A stretch of DNA of 64,000 bases, taken from NCBI GenBank assembly GCA_963798455.1, contig CAWCTD010000003.1, forward strand, positions 248,001 to 312,000, read 5' to 3'. This stretch comes from CAWCTD01 sp963798455. Lineage in GTDB: Bacteria; Acidobacteriota; Terriglobia; Bryobacterales; Bryobacteraceae. The position numbers and the translations under genes were made by a program. Below the pieces are notes generated by a model that saw only the letters and a list, made by a program, of their open reading frames with translations, did not search any database and was not told the DNA's origin. Every line of letters begins with the position of its first letter. Position 1 is the stretch's first letter. Positions 26,717-35,738 of the stretch are shown here, piece after piece.

Positions 26717-29700
26717 ATGAAATTGATCTGCCAAGTGGCGATTTGCCTGGTTGTATTCGCGACTTTGGCCATGGGCCAAGCCGCTCGAACTGCTACGGTG
26801 GTGGGGACCGTAAGCGACCCTGCGGCCGCGCTCGTTCCCGGAGCCAAGGTCACGTTGACCAATACGGAAACCGGCTTTGTATCCAAGGGTGTGACAAATG
26901 CCGAAGGAAGCTACTACATTCCATTCCTCGCCGTGGGCAACTACAAATTGACCGTGGAGGCCGCCGGCTTTAAAACATACGTTCAAAGCGGTATCGAGTT
27001 GAGCGCCGCGGAAGTCCCGCGTATCGACGTGAAGCTGGAAGTCGGATCGACCAACGAATCCGTGCAGGTAACGGGCGCCGCGCCACTGTTGGAAACGGAA
27101 ACCTCCCAAGTATCGCAGACAGTAGCCGCTTCGATGATCGAGCAGATCCCAGTGATGCAGAACAAACCCCAGCGCATATTGTACTATATGGCAGGCTTGC
27201 AGATCCGAGGGGCCAATGCCAGTGCTGTGGGCCAGAGTTCCGATGCACTTGGTTACACTTTAGACGGCATTAGTGGTAAGACGTCGGTTCGGGACGCGAT
27301 TGGTGACACGAACACCAACGTGCAGCCCACGCTGGACGCCTTGGCAGAAGCCAAGGTTTACACGACAGGAGCGCCGGCGGAGCTGGGCCACGCTGCAGGA
27401 GGGATTTTGTCCTTCACCTTCAAGAGCGGAACGAACGAACTGCACGGCTCGCTCGAAGATCGCACGACGAATCAAGCCATGACGCACCGCGGATACCTTG
27501 AGCAAGGTAAGCGCTCGGAACAGCTCCTGTACCACCAGGCGCAGGCCACGATCTCAGGTCCGGTTGTCCTGCCCAAGCTTTACGACGGAAGAAACAAGAC
27601 CTTCTTCCTGTTCGCCGTCGGCCGGCACCACGTGAAGATCGACGAACCGCAGACGGGAACGGTGCCGGATCTGAACATGCTGAACGGGAACTTCAGCTTC
27701 CCGCAGGCCGCCAGCGGCGGGTATCCGATCTACGATCCGAAGTCGATGACTCTGTCCGGGACGACCTGGACGGCGACTCCGTTCTCAGGCATGCAGATTC
27801 CCAACAGCCGGTTTGACCCAGTGATTGTGAACTTTCTGGCCACGGACCTCTGGGCAGAGCCGAACAATCCGTCGGGAACCACGTACAGCCGAACCGGCCC
27901 TACCAACAACTGGCTCGGCACTAACATTTATCGCTCCTATCGCACCCGTTTCGACACCAAGATCGACCACCAGATCAGCGCAAACAACAAGTTCTTCGTT
28001 CGGAATTCATGGAACAGGCACCGCCAGACGGGCCGCCTCAACGCATACGTAAACAATCGGTTGCTCGACAGTGCGGCCAATAGCCTTGGCCGGCCGAATC
28101 CGGTTGACCAACAGAACTGGGCTATTGCCGACTACCACACATTCAGCCCTACGATGATGAACGAGGTGAGGCTGGGTTTTGGTCGGCGTGTAAGCACCAT
28201 TGACCCACCCACTGTGGGTGCGGGCTGGGCGCAGAAGCTGGGCATTCCCAACGTGGGGCCGGAGAACTTTCCCGGTTTCGGGCTGTACGGCGTCGGCCCC
28301 GGCGGCTTCCAGCGGACCATCAACGAAGACATCACTTTCCAGAACAACGTGACCAAACTTTTCAGCCGTCACACGGTCAAGTTCGGCTACGAGGTCATCC
28401 GGACGCGGGAGAACGACGTGGACCAGGTGCTGCCTTCGGGTAGCTACAGCTTCCAGACGGGCGGCACGGCGCTGCCGTTCACGCCTAACACCGGAAACAT
28501 TTTCGCCTCGTTCGTGCTGGGCTCGGCCACCTCGGCCACCTATACGCAGCAGATCTGGAACCGGCTGCCTCGCTGGTGGAGCCACGCGGGCTACATTCAG
28601 ACCGATTGGAAGGCAAGGCGAAAATTGACGGTGAACCTGGGCTTGCGCTACAGCCTGGAGACGCCGTTCCGGGACAAGTGGGACCACCAATCGCAGTTCG
28701 ACCCGACCGTGGTCGACCCGCTAACGGGCATGATGGGCGCCATCACGCATCCCACGGGGGCGGTGTACAAGGCCGACAAGAACAACTTCCAGCCGCGCGT
28801 GGGCGTGGCCTGGAACTTCCGCCGCAACATGGTATTCCGCGGCTCCTTCGGCGTGCTCACGCAGGATCTGATGCCCAGCGCGGGCTCCCAGGACTACACC
28901 GCTACGGCGGTGGTACAGCAGGTGCCGGGGGATCCGCGCCCGGCGTTCTACCTGTCACAAGGCCCACCTAACCGCGACTTCAACATTAACCCGGACGGCA
29001 CCTCGCAGTTCCTGGGCACAAACTACAGCAGCCGCAGCGCCACCTTCATCGATTCCAACCTGCGTCTGCCATACATCATGAACTGGTCGGGCGGCATCCA
29101 GACCCAGATGGGTCCCACCTGGCTGACCGAGTTGCAGTATCAGGGGTCGTCGGGTGTGCACCTGGACAGTAGCGGTAACATCAACCAATTGGCTCAATCG
29201 ATCTGGGACTCAACGGATCTCACGTATCTGAACGCCGTCCGTAACGCGGCGCAGAACTACAAGCCCTATACCCAGTTCGGCACGATTTCCTATCTGACCA
29301 GCGCCGGCCACAACACCTACCACGGGTTCACGGCACGTGTTGAGAAACGCTACGCGCCGGACGGGCTGACGCTCAACCTGCACTATACTTGGAGCAAGAA
29401 CTTGTCGGGCACTGTTGGCGACGGTTGGCAGTATTACGACTGGAGCCTGACCAAGGCGCCGACCAGTTTCGACACGCGGCACCGGTTCATCCTTCAGGGG
29501 ATGTACGAGCTGCCAGTCGGGAAGGGCAGGAGGCTCCTGAACAGGGGTGGCTGGCTCAATGCCGTGCTGGGTGGCTGGAACGCCGAGGTGATCGAGACAA
29601 TGCAGTCGGGGCCCGCGGTCACGTTCAGTTACTCGGGCAGCCCGTACAAATACCTTTCCGGTGGTCCATCCCGTCCCAACCAACTCGTAACGAACGATCA

Positions 29701-30079
29701 GGTCAGGATCTCCAACTGGAGCATGGGAGACCACCGCTTCCCGCAGAGTGCGCAGAACCCGCTGTACGATATCAGCGCCTTCGCCTACCCTGCTCAGTTC
29801 ACTCACGGCACTTTGGGATCGGGAACGCAGAGAGGGCTGTGGTTGATTTGGCCGCAGTGGTCTTTGTCGAAGGCTTGGGCGATTGAGCGGTATCGGTTCG
29901 TTGTACGCTGCGACGGGAACAATATCCCCGTACGCCTGATGTCGCAGACGCCGAACACGGCGGTGAACCTCAGCAGCCCGGAAAGCTTCGGCAAGTTCCC
30001 GCTTCAGACAAGCTCAAGCTATTCCACCATGGGCGGGCTGAACGGCCAGTTGCTGATTAGCGGCCGTTTCGAGTTCTGA
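26717..30079 (+). CDS. Oar-like TonB-dependent receptor with carboxypeptidase-like regulatory domain
   Basis: 1120 residues. A signal peptide (MKLICQVAICLVVFATLAMG) is followed by a carboxypeptidase-regulatory-like Ig fold (~25-110; GTVSDPAAALVPGAKVTLTN, YKLTVEAAGF), a plug-like region (ETETSQVSQTVAASMIEQIP) and a long outer-membrane beta-barrel ending in LLISGRFEF with a terminal Phe. This architecture is greatly expanded in Acidobacteriota and is thought to import or bind large substrates. The enolase-family gene 165 bp downstream may process an imported sugar acid; this link is inference. Confidence 0.9.
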   Translation: MKLICQVAICLVVFATLAMGQAARTATVVGTVSDPAAALVPGAKVTLTNTETGFVSKGVTNAEGSYYIPFLAVGNYKLTVEAAGFKTYVQSGIELSAAEVPRIDVKLEVGSTNESVQVTGAAPLLETETSQVSQTVAASMIEQIPVMQNKPQRILYYMAGLQIRGANASAVGQSSDALGYTLDGISGKTSVRDAIGDTNTNVQPTLDALAEAKVYTTGAPAELGHAAGGILSFTFKSGTNELHGSLEDRTTNQAMTHRGYLEQGKRSEQLLYHQAQATISGPVVLPKLYDGRNKTFFLFAVGRHHVKIDEPQTGTVPDLNMLNGNFSFPQAASGGYPIYDPKSMTLSGTTWTATPFSGMQIPNSRFDPVIVNFLATDLWAEPNNPSGTTYSRTGPTNNWLGTNIYRSYRTRFDTKIDHQISANNKFFVRNSWNRHRQTGRLNAYVNNRLLDSAANSLGRPNPVDQQNWAIADYHTFSPTMMNEVRLGFGRRVSTIDPPTVGAGWAQKLGIPNVGPENFPGFGLYGVGPGGFQRTINEDITFQNNVTKLFSRHTVKFGYEVIRTRENDVDQVLPSGSYSFQTGGTALPFTPNTGNIFASFVLGSATSATYTQQIWNRLPRWWSHAGYIQTDWKARRKLTVNLGLRYSLETPFRDKWDHQSQFDPTVVDPLTGMMGAITHPTGAVYKADKNNFQPRVGVAWNFRRNMVFRGSFGVLTQDLMPSAGSQDYTATAVVQQVPGDPRPAFYLSQGPPNRDFNINPDGTSQFLGTNYSSRSATFIDSNLRLPYIMNWSGGIQTQMGPTWLTELQYQGSSGVHLDSSGNINQLAQSIWDSTDLTYLNAVRNAAQNYKPYTQFGTISYLTSAGHNTYHGFTARVEKRYAPDGLTLNLHYTWSKNLSGTVGDGWQYYDWSLTKAPTSFDTRHRFILQGMYELPVGKGRRLLNRGGWLNAVLGGWNAEVIETMQSGPAVTFSYSGSPYKYLSGGPSRPNQLVTNDQVRISNWSMGDHRFPQSAQNPLYDISAFAYPAQFTHGTLGSGTQRGLWLIWPQWSLSKAWAIERYRFVVRCDGNNIPVRLMSQTPNTAVNLSSPESFGKFPLQTSSSYSTMGGLNGQLLISGRFEF

Positions 30080-30244
30080 TATCGGGAGACCCTGTCAAAC
30101 CTCAAGTTGAGCCCGGCTGAACTGACCTGCCAGTGTGGTTGAGCAGGCCTTAGGGGACAGAGCAGGTGACGAAAGCAGCAGCAAAAAGGTGACTGGGTTC
30201 CCGGTACGCGGATAGACGCAACGAGCAATGCGGAGCGTAACATC

Positions 30245-31417
30245 ATGCTAACACGCAAGGAGTTTCTCAAAGGTGCGGGACTATCCCCCTTTGCGGCGAG
30301 CGGCTGGGGACAAGCCCCGGCAATGGCGGTGGCGGGCTTCCAGGTGTTCCGCATCAAAGTGAATCGTTTAGGCAACTGGATTCTTGTTCGCCTTGACACC
30401 ACAGCCGGCCTCTCGGGCCTGGGGGACGCCTCCCACGGCAATTCGGACGAACGAACCGTCTCAATGATACAAAGATACTTCCAACGCTTCCAGGGTCGAA
30501 GCGTCTTTGAGGTGGAGTGGCTCCGGCGCGAACTTTTCCCTGAAGTGGAGGCTGGCGGGCGGTCCGCCGCTGTGGCGTTCGGCGCGCTGGAGCAGTGCCT
30601 GTGGGACATCCAGGGCAAGGCCCTTGGCATCCCGACCACCCAACTGTTCGGTGGCCGGCTGCAAACGGCCATTCGAAACTACGCGAATATCAACCGCTCG
30701 ACCGAGCGCCGTGATCCGGAGGGCTTTGCAGCTATGGCTCGGGCTGCCGTCGAGGCCGGATTCGACGCCATTAAGCTGGCCCCCTTCGACGGGATGCCGC
30801 GCGAAGATGATACGGCGATCGAACAGCACCTCCGGCGGGGCATCGCTTGCCTCACGGCCGTTCGTAACGCGATCGGGCCAACTCGCGACCTCCTGGTGGA
30901 CGTCCACAGCACCGTGAATCTCGAGCGCGCCCTCAGACTGGCGGAGAGTCTTGAGCCACTGAATCTCTTCTGGCTGGAGGAAGCCACCCGAAGGCTCGAG
31001 GACCTCGCCGCCTTCAACCGGGCTTCGAAAAGGCCTACGGCGGGAGGCGAGTCGATATTCGGGGTCAAGGGCTACTATCGTTACATCGCAGAGGGCGCGG
31101 TCGACATAACGATGCCCGACATAAAGTACTGCGGCGGCCTGCTGGAGATGAAGAAGATCGCGGTGCTCAGCGAAGCTGCCGGCCTGCAAGCTTCGCCTCA
31201 CGGTCCGGCCAGTCCGGTTGGCAATGCCGCTGCAGCGCAGGTCTGCGCGACTCTGCCCAACTTCCTCATCCTGGAGCACTCTTTTGGAGAGGTCCCTTGG
31301 CGCTCGGAGCTGATCGATCCTCCTGAAGTGTTGGAAAAGGGCCGCATGAACCTGTCAAGCCGACCTGGCTTTGGAATCTCATTGAATGAAGAGACAGCGC
31401 GAAAGTATGCCGTGTGA
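30245..31417 (+). CDS. Mandelate racemase / muconate lactonizing-type enzyme (enolase superfamily)
   Basis: 390 residues with a weak Tat-like leader (LTRKEFLKGAGL). The N-terminal capping domain precedes the barrel. Metal ligands are Asp in LLVDVHS (~219), Glu in FWLEEA and Glu in TAGGES. A lysine in AIKLAPFD and a histidine in ASPHGPASPVGNAA are candidate acid/base residues, the latter as in galactonate dehydratase-like members. Likely dehydration of a sugar acid. The leader would put it outside the cytoplasm, which is odd for this family. Confidence 0.83.
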   Translation: MLTRKEFLKGAGLSPFAASGWGQAPAMAVAGFQVFRIKVNRLGNWILVRLDTTAGLSGLGDASHGNSDERTVSMIQRYFQRFQGRSVFEVEWLRRELFPEVEAGGRSAAVAFGALEQCLWDIQGKALGIPTTQLFGGRLQTAIRNYANINRSTERRDPEGFAAMARAAVEAGFDAIKLAPFDGMPREDDTAIEQHLRRGIACLTAVRNAIGPTRDLLVDVHSTVNLERALRLAESLEPLNLFWLEEATRRLEDLAAFNRASKRPTAGGESIFGVKGYYRYIAEGAVDITMPDIKYCGGLLEMKKIAVLSEAAGLQASPHGPASPVGNAAAAQVCATLPNFLILEHSFGEVPWRSELIDPPEVLEKGRMNLSSRPGFGISLNEETARKYAV

Positions 31418-31879
31418 GCCCAACGCTCGAAACGTGCGTCTCTGTGTCTTCTCGCCGAAGGCCTCTTACCCAGCGGCGCAGTCCAGACGCGGGAGGAATG
31501 CTCCACCAGTTGTCAAGACTCCTTATCAGGAGTGTGTAATCCCTCAGTCTCAGTGACAGGGTTGAGTCAGGGGGCGCGGAGGCGTCGTGGCGGGAGTGCA
31601 CGGCGGTTGGACGTCGGTGCTGGGTGACGCTTGGTGATTCAACTGGCGTCGAGCCGCAGGGGTTGTGTCTGCAGAAAGTTGCATCCAAGCCATGCTGCGA
31701 CCCGGCACGGGGCGTGAGAAGCCGAAGGACTGCCGGATTCCCAGTGACGTGAATGGGGCGGTCGGATCTGGAGGGGTAGCCGGCGGTCGGTGACCAATCG
31801 GTCGCAGTGGCCGGCGCGTCCAGGCGGCGGGGAATGTCTCTCGCTATGCACCTATCCCATGGGAGGAAGAAGCACTGCT

Positions 31880-32541
31880 GACCTCACGCCGCCCGGCGCT
31901 CGTAACGAGCGTGCAGCCCGCCGACTTCCTGAAGTGCCACGACTGGCCCCACTTCCGGCAGTCGCACTGGGCGCGACTACGGTGTGTCCTTGTCGAGCGA
32001 AAGGTGCGGCCTGGAGTGATGAATGATAATAGGCTACGAACGATTTCATGTGCCGATAGAGGCTATTCTCATTGAAGACTATCACGTGGTCGAGGCCCTT
32101 GCGGCGAGGTAGTGCTGATCACGCGTTCCACCATAGCCCTTTGCCACAGGGTACCGGGGCGCCAACAGCAACTCCTTGATTCCCATGTCTCTTACTTGTT
32201 TTCGGGAGTTTTGCCTGAAGATGCCGTCGCGATCGCGCAGCAGGTACCGTGGGATCTGATCAAACGGGGCGGCTTCTCGAAGTTGCTGAGCTGTCCACTC
32301 AGCCGCGGGATGGGCGGTGACGTTGAAATGCAGAATCCGGCGCCTATCGTGAGCCAAGACCAGGAACACGTAAAGAACCAGAACCGGATCGATGGCACGG
32401 TGAAGAAGTCAACCGAGACCAGGCTTTTTGGCATGGCTGGCCATGCCAAAACCCTGCCCTGCAATCCGGCCGTCTCGGGCTCAAGACGAACCATTTGGTG
32501 TTCCGGTGACAGCCAGCCAAAAGCATCAGGTTTCGGCACAC
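31880..32541 (-). pseudogene. Frameshifted integrase-core transposase
   Basis: Pieces in different frames spell one protein in order: SLVSVDFFTVPSIRF, then FLVLAHDRRRILHFNVTAHP, TAQQLREAAPFDQIPRYLLR, DRDGIF, MGIKELLLAPR, then DHVIVFNENSLYRHMKSF, VAYYHSS, RPHLSLDKDTP and EVGGLH. This is a common rve transposase family. Several frameshifts and a stop make it dead. The gap 31418-31880 before it shows no gene, only a small hairpin (ACTCCTTATCAGGAGT). Confidence 0.75.
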
Positions 32542-32700
32542 GCGTGAGTCCCCGCGAGTGACGTGGACCGAATCCGGCATGCCGTCCTGGTCCCCGGAGC
32601 CGTTGGCCTCGACACGTGCTGTGACAACTCCTGATCAGGCCACCGAGCAGCCCGATTCCTCGCGGTCTCCCCGAACGTTTGGGGCCAGTTTCCGAGATGG
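32541..32700 (-). other. Decayed element segment, copy 2 (5' flank of the integrase pseudogene)
   Basis: Inverse match of 23880-24030. Together with the pseudogene this suggests one ancient element that inserted at both places. 32700-32946 has no evident gene. Confidence 0.5.
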
Positions 32701-32946
32701 AATGCGAAGGCGGCCTCCGACGGGATGCGACAGCCTAGCAGCCAAAGCTCCTGCAACGAGCTCTGCAACCTGCACAATGTGAGGCAGATCGAGTTCTTGA
32801 ACAGTACGACATCGGACTTACTTCACCTTAAAGCTGCCCGAGGTGGTCTCCCGATGCGAAAGAGACGCTGTTTCTTGCCGGCAGTTATGTTCAGGAGCTA
32901 TTGTTGATGGAGAACTTCCTGCCGGCGAATGAGCCTTGATCCGGTT

Positions 32947-34986
32947 CTACTTCGCAAAGAGGTGCTCCAGCGCCCAGAGTTCGCTGGTTGTTGACTTTTG
33001 GGTGTACGCGATCTTGTTTCCCTTGTGGTGCATCGCCATCGTGAAGATGCTCCCACTGAGGGATACCAGTCGTTCGGGTGTGCCGCCGGCGGCCTGCACC
33101 CACCAGAGGTCCGTGATTCCCTCCTTCCTCTTGACGTATAGAACACGCTTGCCGTCGGCGTTCCAGGTCGGCGCTTGAATCTGGACCGACTCACCCGCAC
33201 GGTCGAGTTCCTTAATCTCTCCTGTGGCTTCGTCCATGCTCATGAGCACGTATGGCTTGCCGCTGGCGAAAAATGCGAACCGGGTTCCGTCCGGCGATAA
33301 GGTCAGTTCTTGAGGGTTGAAAGAGCCTCTATAGATCTGCCGTTCCGCCCCGGCTTCGAGATCCCTCCGCATCACAACGAAGAAATCAGCGGATTCTCTG
33401 TCGCGGCACTTGTAATAGATCGCCTTCCCATCGGGGGACCAGTTCGGGCTCGCCTGGACCTGGCCTGCTCTGGCTATGTCGATTACTTTCCTGCTGGTGC
33501 CGTCTGAAGGATCGATCAGGAACACACCGTAATTCAGATCCTTGTCAAATGCCGTGAGCGCCACCGACCGGCCGTCCGGTGATGGCACGGTCCACTCGGG
33601 ATAACTCAGTTCACGGCAGCATGATACCCTTCGCTCGACGCCCGAGGCTTCGGAGCGGATCACAAGCGTGATGTCCCCCCCCGAAGGACCCCTGGCCTCA
33701 TAGAAAAGCGACAGCCCATCGCTCGACCACCGGGGAGAGGCGGCCGTCTCCCGCAGTTCGTTGACAGAATGAGCGGGAAGCCTTACATTGCCCGTTGCCA
33801 TATCGAACTCGGCGATGAACGCGTTGAGGTCTTCTTTGAACAGCGACTGATAGAGGACGCCGCTCCGGCTGAGGTGCAATGGTTCACCATGGCCGATATC
33901 GCTCTTGACGAGTCGTGGATCGCCTTTGGGTTTGCCCTCCTCAATCGACAAGGTCCAGAGATTCCGACTGGACGCACCGGACCTGATGAACAGGAGTTCC
34001 CGCCCGGTCGGCGACCACCCGGCGACCTTGTCGTTTGCGGGACCGGAGACAGCCGGAATATCCCGGTCCGCGACCGTGTCGTACAGGAAGACATCCAGGG
34101 ACTTGGGCTGCGGGTCCTCCGATTCCCCCACATCATAGGCGATGAACCGGCCATCGGGAGATGGCACGCCCCATCGCATGAATCGCGGTCGTTGCCGCTG
34201 ACCGACGTACCGGATTGCCCCGCTGCCCACGTCCAGGAGCCCCCTGTGCCAGTCGAACCCATCGCTATTCAGCACGGTCAGATTTTTCTCGTCCGGGGTC
34301 CAGCCGCCGGCGATAACGAAGGTGGACCGGTCTGCCGAACGATGCAATACGCGCGTTGCTGATCCGTCGAGCGAAGAAAGGCGGAGTTCGTTCGCGGCCC
34401 CTGCCTCGCAAGTGTAGGCGACGTACTTGTTGTCGGGCGAGATCGCGACCGGAGAGTAGTTGAAGGCCAGGCAGCCCCTGGAATTGTCCTTTGTGATCGG
34501 CATGTCTTTCTCCGTCCGCAGATCCTTGAGCCGGTAGTTGCCGCTGCCCCAGTCCAGGTAGACAACGTATCGCCCATCTGGCGAGAGCGCACTGAAGCCG
34601 CCCGTCCAGAGGCGTCGCGCAACCGGCCCATTGGCTCTTGACGAGTCGAGCGCGCTTAGCCTTTGCCGGGCGACTTGCACTTTCTCGGCCTGGTCGGGAT
34701 AGTCGCGCAATACTCGCTCGTAAGCGGCGCGCGCTTCGGCGCTGCCCAGCTTCTCGTGGCATTGCCCCATGCGTATCAGCGCATCGGCCGCCACCGCCCG
34801 GTCATTCTTAGCGGCGGACAGGGCCTTCTTGTAGAGGTCGAGCGCGGCTTTCGCGTCGCCGTCCACACTTTCTTTTTGGATCGCCCTTTGCAGCAGCTTC
34901 CCGGCTTCTGTGGATTGGGCCGCGGCCCAGACCGGCTGCCCCGCGAGCAGGGTGACCGTCAGAATCAGCAGGAATCCCGTTTTCAT
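32947..34986 (-). CDS. Secreted TPR-PD40 propeller protein (operon A)
   Basis: 679 residues. A signal peptide (KTGFLLILTVTLLAGQPVWA) is followed by two TPR-like helical pairs (~30-110; DGDAKAALDLYKKAL, AVAADALIRMGQCHEKLG), then TolB/PD40 beta-propeller repeats (SPDGRYVVYLD, SPDNKYVAYTC, SPDGRFIAYDV, SPDGRSVALTA, SPDGTRFAFFA). It ends KSTTSELWALEHLFAK. It is the third gene after a histidine kinase and response regulator and is paralogous to 42888-44966. Likely a periplasmic partner or output of the two-component system. The ATG at 34986 follows GGAGGTGGAG. Confidence 0.85.
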   Translation of the reverse strand: MKTGFLLILTVTLLAGQPVWAAAQSTEAGKLLQRAIQKESVDGDAKAALDLYKKALSAAKNDRAVAADALIRMGQCHEKLGSAEARAAYERVLRDYPDQAEKVQVARQRLSALDSSRANGPVARRLWTGGFSALSPDGRYVVYLDWGSGNYRLKDLRTEKDMPITKDNSRGCLAFNYSPVAISPDNKYVAYTCEAGAANELRLSSLDGSATRVLHRSADRSTFVIAGGWTPDEKNLTVLNSDGFDWHRGLLDVGSGAIRYVGQRQRPRFMRWGVPSPDGRFIAYDVGESEDPQPKSLDVFLYDTVADRDIPAVSGPANDKVAGWSPTGRELLFIRSGASSRNLWTLSIEEGKPKGDPRLVKSDIGHGEPLHLSRSGVLYQSLFKEDLNAFIAEFDMATGNVRLPAHSVNELRETAASPRWSSDGLSLFYEARGPSGGDITLVIRSEASGVERRVSCCRELSYPEWTVPSPDGRSVALTAFDKDLNYGVFLIDPSDGTSRKVIDIARAGQVQASPNWSPDGKAIYYKCRDRESADFFVVMRRDLEAGAERQIYRGSFNPQELTLSPDGTRFAFFASGKPYVLMSMDEATGEIKELDRAGESVQIQAPTWNADGKRVLYVKRKEGITDLWWVQAAGGTPERLVSLSGSIFTMAMHHKGNKIAYTQKSTTSELWALEHLFAK

Positions 34987-35062
34987 CACTCCACCTCCGG
35001 ATTCCATCCTAGGCAGCGCATGTCTGCATTCCGCGCGCCGCGAGTACGCATTCGGTGCGATT

Positions 35063-35738
35063 TCACCGCTCAAAACGGTATCCCATCCCGCGGGCGCTGA
35101 CGAGAATGCGCGGCTGGGAAGGATCTTGCTCAATCTTTCTCCTCAAGCTCACGATGTGGTTGTCCACGGCCCGGTCATTGACTTCGGTGCCGGGGCCCCA
35201 GCCCGCCTCCGTGAGTCGCTCCCGGCTGAGCAGCCGGCCCCTTGCCCGCACAAACGCGCAGAGGAGCCTGTATTCGATCGGGGTAAGATCGACCGCGCGG
35301 CCGGCGCGGCGGAGTTCGCCGCGCGAGAAATCGATCTCCAGGTCACCGAACCTGTAAACCTCCGGCACCCCTTCGTGCCCCCGCCTGAGCACTGCGCGAA
35401 TTCTGGACCTGAGCTCCCGCAGGCTGAATGGCTTAGTGACATAATCGTCCGCCCCCAGGTCTAGCCCGAGGATCTTCTCCGCCTCCTGGCTCTTGGCGGT
35501 CAGGATGATGATGGGTGTCAAAACGCCCGCCCGGCGCAAGTCCCGGCAGAACGTCGTATCCATCGCGCCGCGGCAGCATGACATCCAGGAGGATCACATC
35601 CCAGCCGGGTTCTCGTCCCCGCCGGCTGGCCGTCTCGCCGTCGCGTACCACCTCGACCTGGTGCCCCTCAGCGCTCAGATCATCTACCAGCGTGGTGGCG
35701 ATATCGGCTTCATCCTCAACTACGAGCACCCTGGACAT
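35063..35738 (-). pseudogene. OmpR-family response regulator with a single frameshift (operon A)
   Basis: The receiver starts MSRVLVVEDEADIATTL and runs to VILLDVMLPRRDGYDVL. After an extra base near 35549 the frame changes and the protein continues RDLRRAGVLTPIIILTAKSQ, then GADDYVTKPFSLRELRSR and a complete winged helix ending ARGMGYRFER. The paralogue at 42134 reads straight through this point (GFEVCRELRRGG), which locates the error. Either a true mutation or a sequencing error. The start overlaps the end of the kinase gene by ~23 bp. Phospho-acceptor Asp is in LLDVMLP. Confidence 0.85.

Noticed and set aside
32082..32369. Independent small gene at 32082-32369
   Set aside because: Its sequence is the middle of a common rve transposase with the rest present in other frames, so it is one pseudogene.
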